Shown in pieces: positions 4,977 through 6,800 of a stretch of 6,800 nucleotides of DNA. How positions within the stretch are numbered: the first letter of the stretch is position 1; the number at the start of each line of letters is the position of its first letter. The notes beneath the pieces are model-generated. The model saw only the letters and a program-made list of their open reading frames with translations, searched no databases and was not told the origin of the DNA. Source of the stretch: Stagnihabitans sp043738565 (GTDB lineage: Bacteria; Pseudomonadota; Alphaproteobacteria; Rhodobacterales; Rhodobacteraceae); assembly GCA_043738565.1 (NCBI GenBank), contig JAYUGA010000049.1, forward strand, positions 1-6,800. The letters are read 5' to 3'. The position numbers and the translations under genes were made by a program.

Positions 4977-6800
4977 CTAAGCCTGCTTTTCCGGGTTGAA
5001 CCTGAGCAGTCTCAGCGCGTTGAGCGTGACCAGAACCGTGGCGCCGGTATCGGCCAGGATGGCGATCCACAGCCCGGTCAGGCCGAGGACGGTTGTCACC
5101 AGGAACACCGCTTTCAGGCCCAGGGCGATGGTCACGTTCTGGCGGATGTTGCCCATTGCGGCGCGGGCAAGGCGGATCATCGCCGCCACGTCGGTCACGC
5201 GGTTGCGCAGCAGGGCGGCTGATGCGGTTTCCAGCGCCACATCGGTGCCGGACCCCATCGCCACGCCGACCGTGGCGGCGGCAAGGGCGGGGGCGTCATT
5301 GATCCCGTCGCCGACCATGATCACCCCGCCGGATTTCACCATGTCCTTGATCACCGCCACCTTGTCGTCCGGCATAAGTTCGGCACGGTGCAGCAGGCCC
5401 AGGTCCCCGGCAATCGCCGCCCCGGTGCGGGCGTTGTCGCCGGTCAGCATGACCGAAGCAATCCCCATGTCCGTCAGCTCTGCCACGGCGCGTTTGGCGT
5501 CTTCGCGCGGCTCGTCGCGGATGGCGATCAGGCCAAGCGACCTGACACCTTCACGGAACACCACGACGACGGTTTTGCCCTCGGATTCCAGCACCGCCGC
5601 ACGGGCGACGCCACCTGCATCCAGCGCACCGCTGTCAGCGGCAAAGCGCGGCGAGCCGACCCAGGCGGTCTGTCCTGCCACAACAGCCTCGGCTCCCTTT
5701 CCAATCAGCGCCTTGGCCCCGGTCGCGGGCAAAGCCGCCACGCCAGCCGCTGCGGCGCGGCGCAGGATCGCCTCGGCCAGAGGATGACTGGAACCGCTCT
5801 CGACCCCGGCGGCAACCGCCAGCAAGTCGGATTCCGTGCCGTCCAGCACCACCAGATCAGTGACGGCGGGCTGCCCCGCCGTCAGGGTTCCGGTCTTGTC
5901 AAAGGCGACCTGCGTCACCCGCGCAACCGCCTCGATCACCGAACCGCCCTTCAGCAACATGCCGCGCCTGGCTCCGGTTGACAACGCCGACGCGATCGAG
6001 GCAGGGACCGAGATCACCAGCGCACAGGGGCAGCCGATCAGCAAAAGCGCCAGTCCCCGATAGATCCATGTGTCCCAGACCTGGCCAAACAGCAGCGGTG
6101 GCACCACCGCGACCAGCACGGCAAGGCCGGTGATCGCGGGCATGTAATAACGGCTGAAACGGTCAATGAAACGCTCGGTCGGGGCGCGGGCGCTCTCGGC
6201 TTCCTCGACCAGGGCGATGATGCGCGAGATCGTGTTGTCCTCGGCGGATTTGGTCACGGTGACGCGCAAGACCGCTTCGGCATTGATCGAACCGGCAAAG
6301 ACCGCCTCACCCGGGCCTTTGGTCCTGGGCATGGATTCGCCCGTTACCGGGCTTTCGTCGATGCCGGAAATGCCTTCGGCAATCACGCCATCCGCCGGAA
6401 TCCGGCTCCCCGGCCGGACCAGCACAAGCTGGCCGATGTCCAACGCTGCGGCGTCCACTTCGCGCGTAGTGCCGTTCTCCTCCACAAGCGCGGTCTTCGG
6501 CACCAGATCGGCCAGGGCCCGGATCGAGGCGCGGGCACGGTCGGCGGCCACCCCTTCCAGCACCTCGCCCACCGCGAACAGGAACACCACCAGTGCGGCT
6601 TCTTGCGCCGCGCCGATGAACAGCGCCCCGATCGCCGCAATCGTCATCAGCATCTCGATGGTAAACGGAATGCCCGCCCGCAGCGCGGCGAAAGCCCGCT
6701 GCGCCACCGGGGCCACGCCGATCACGCAGGCCGCGACAAAGGCCCAGAGCGCCACCTGTTCCGAGGCGAACGGCTTGACCAGGGTGGCCGCCGCCAGCAA
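4977..6800 (-). CDS. zntA: P1B-type heavy-metal-translocating ATPase (Zn2+/Cd2+/Pb2+ class), N-terminus beyond window
   Basis: The visible part is 607 residues ending at TAG (4977-4979). The frame is still open at 6800, so the start and any N-terminal metal-binding domain are outside. Numbering from the window edge: helix pairs at ~15-35 and ~45-85; actuator domain with Thr153-Gly-Glu-Ser156; the transmembrane metal motif Cys257-Pro-Cys259; phosphorylation site Asp301-Lys-Thr-Gly-Thr305; nucleotide-binding Ser-Ser-His339-Pro340; Thr453-Gly-Asp-Asn456; hinge Gly497-Asp-Gly-Ile-Asn-Asp502. The last two helices carry Lys563 and Asp584 (Ala-Asp-Thr-Gly-Ala-Thr), the pattern of ZntA/CadA-type pumps. 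Copper pumps have different residues here, so Zn/Cd/Pb export is favoured. It hydrolyses ATP to pump divalent soft metals out of the cytoplasm. The gene converges on the MFS gene with 4 nt between stops, so it belongs to a separate unit whose promoter and regulator lie beyond the right edge. The symbol is a family-level call. Confidence 0.95.
   Translation of the reverse strand: MLAAATLVKPFASEQVALWAFVAACVIGVAPVAQRAFAALRAGIPFTIEMLMTIAAIGALFIGAAQEAALVVFLFAVGEVLEGVAADRARASIRALADLVPKTALVEENGTTREVDAAALDIGQLVLVRPGSRIPADGVIAEGISGIDESPVTGESMPRTKGPGEAVFAGSINAEAVLRVTVTKSAEDNTISRIIALVEEAESARAPTERFIDRFSRYYMPAITGLAVLVAVVPPLLFGQVWDTWIYRGLALLLIGCPCALVISVPASIASALSTGARRGMLLKGGSVIEAVARVTQVAFDKTGTLTAGQPAVTDLVVLDGTESDLLAVAAGVESGSSHPLAEAILRRAAAAGVAALPATGAKALIGKGAEAVVAGQTAWVGSPRFAADSGALDAGGVARAAVLESEGKTVVVVFREGVRSLGLIAIRDEPREDAKRAVAELTDMGIASVMLTGDNARTGAAIAGDLGLLHRAELMPDDKVAVIKDMVKSGGVIMVGDGINDAPALAAATVGVAMGSGTDVALETASAALLRNRVTDVAAMIRLARAAMGNIRQNVTIALGLKAVFLVTTVLGLTGLWIAILADTGATVLVTLNALRLLRFNPEKQA

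Noticed and set aside
4996..5787. Long + strand open frame of 263 codons opposite the ATPase gene
   Set aside because: It is Ser/Ala/Arg-rich, has no recognisable domain, and lies fully antisense to a gene with all P-type ATPase motifs. Such frames are common in GC-rich DNA.

Overview
The window comes from a high-GC chromosome or plasmid with codon use and protein types typical of Alphaproteobacteria. The style of the heavy-metal ATPase, the VKOR-type protein and the YqaA protein fits Rhodobacterales best (Rhodobacter/Gemmobacter/Paracoccus-like). That placement is an inference from protein style, not a database result. Seven protein genes fill almost the whole window. Two of them run off its edges. 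No RNA gene, insertion sequence, CRISPR array or tandem repeat was seen.

Left part (1-1628, + strand): the C-terminal part of a multi-pass vitamin K epoxide reductase (VKOR)-family membrane protein overlaps by 17 nt the gene for a membrane-anchored mono-haem cytochrome c. Together they look like a small periplasmic/membrane redox operon whose promoter lies outside the window.

Middle part (1731-4972): this is a regulated locus facing outward from a 109-bp intergenic region (2834-2942). Leftward runs an ArsR-type repressor fused to a rhodanese domain, followed 14 nt later by a YqaA/DedA-like small membrane protein. Rightward runs a metallo-beta-lactamase-fold protein of the persulfide dioxygenase type, whose stop codon overlaps (ATGA) the start of an MFS transporter. 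The intergenic region holds a perfect 8+8 bp inverted repeat. It sits where two sigma70-like promoters meet head-on, so one regulator bound there could silence both directions. The likely logic is reactive-sulfur (persulfide/polysulfide) sensing by the rhodanese domain, oxidation of the sulfur species by the MBL enzyme, and export of an unknown product by the MFS protein.

Right part (4977-6800, - strand): a P1B-type heavy-metal ATPase of the Zn/Cd/Pb class, missing its N-terminus because the window ends. It converges with the MFS gene with only 4 nt between the stop codons.

The most interesting element is the ArsR-rhodanese/MBL/MFS module. The regulator has no cysteine in its ArsR domain, and its only two cysteines are in the rhodanese loop. 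Its shared operator lies across two face-to-face promoters.
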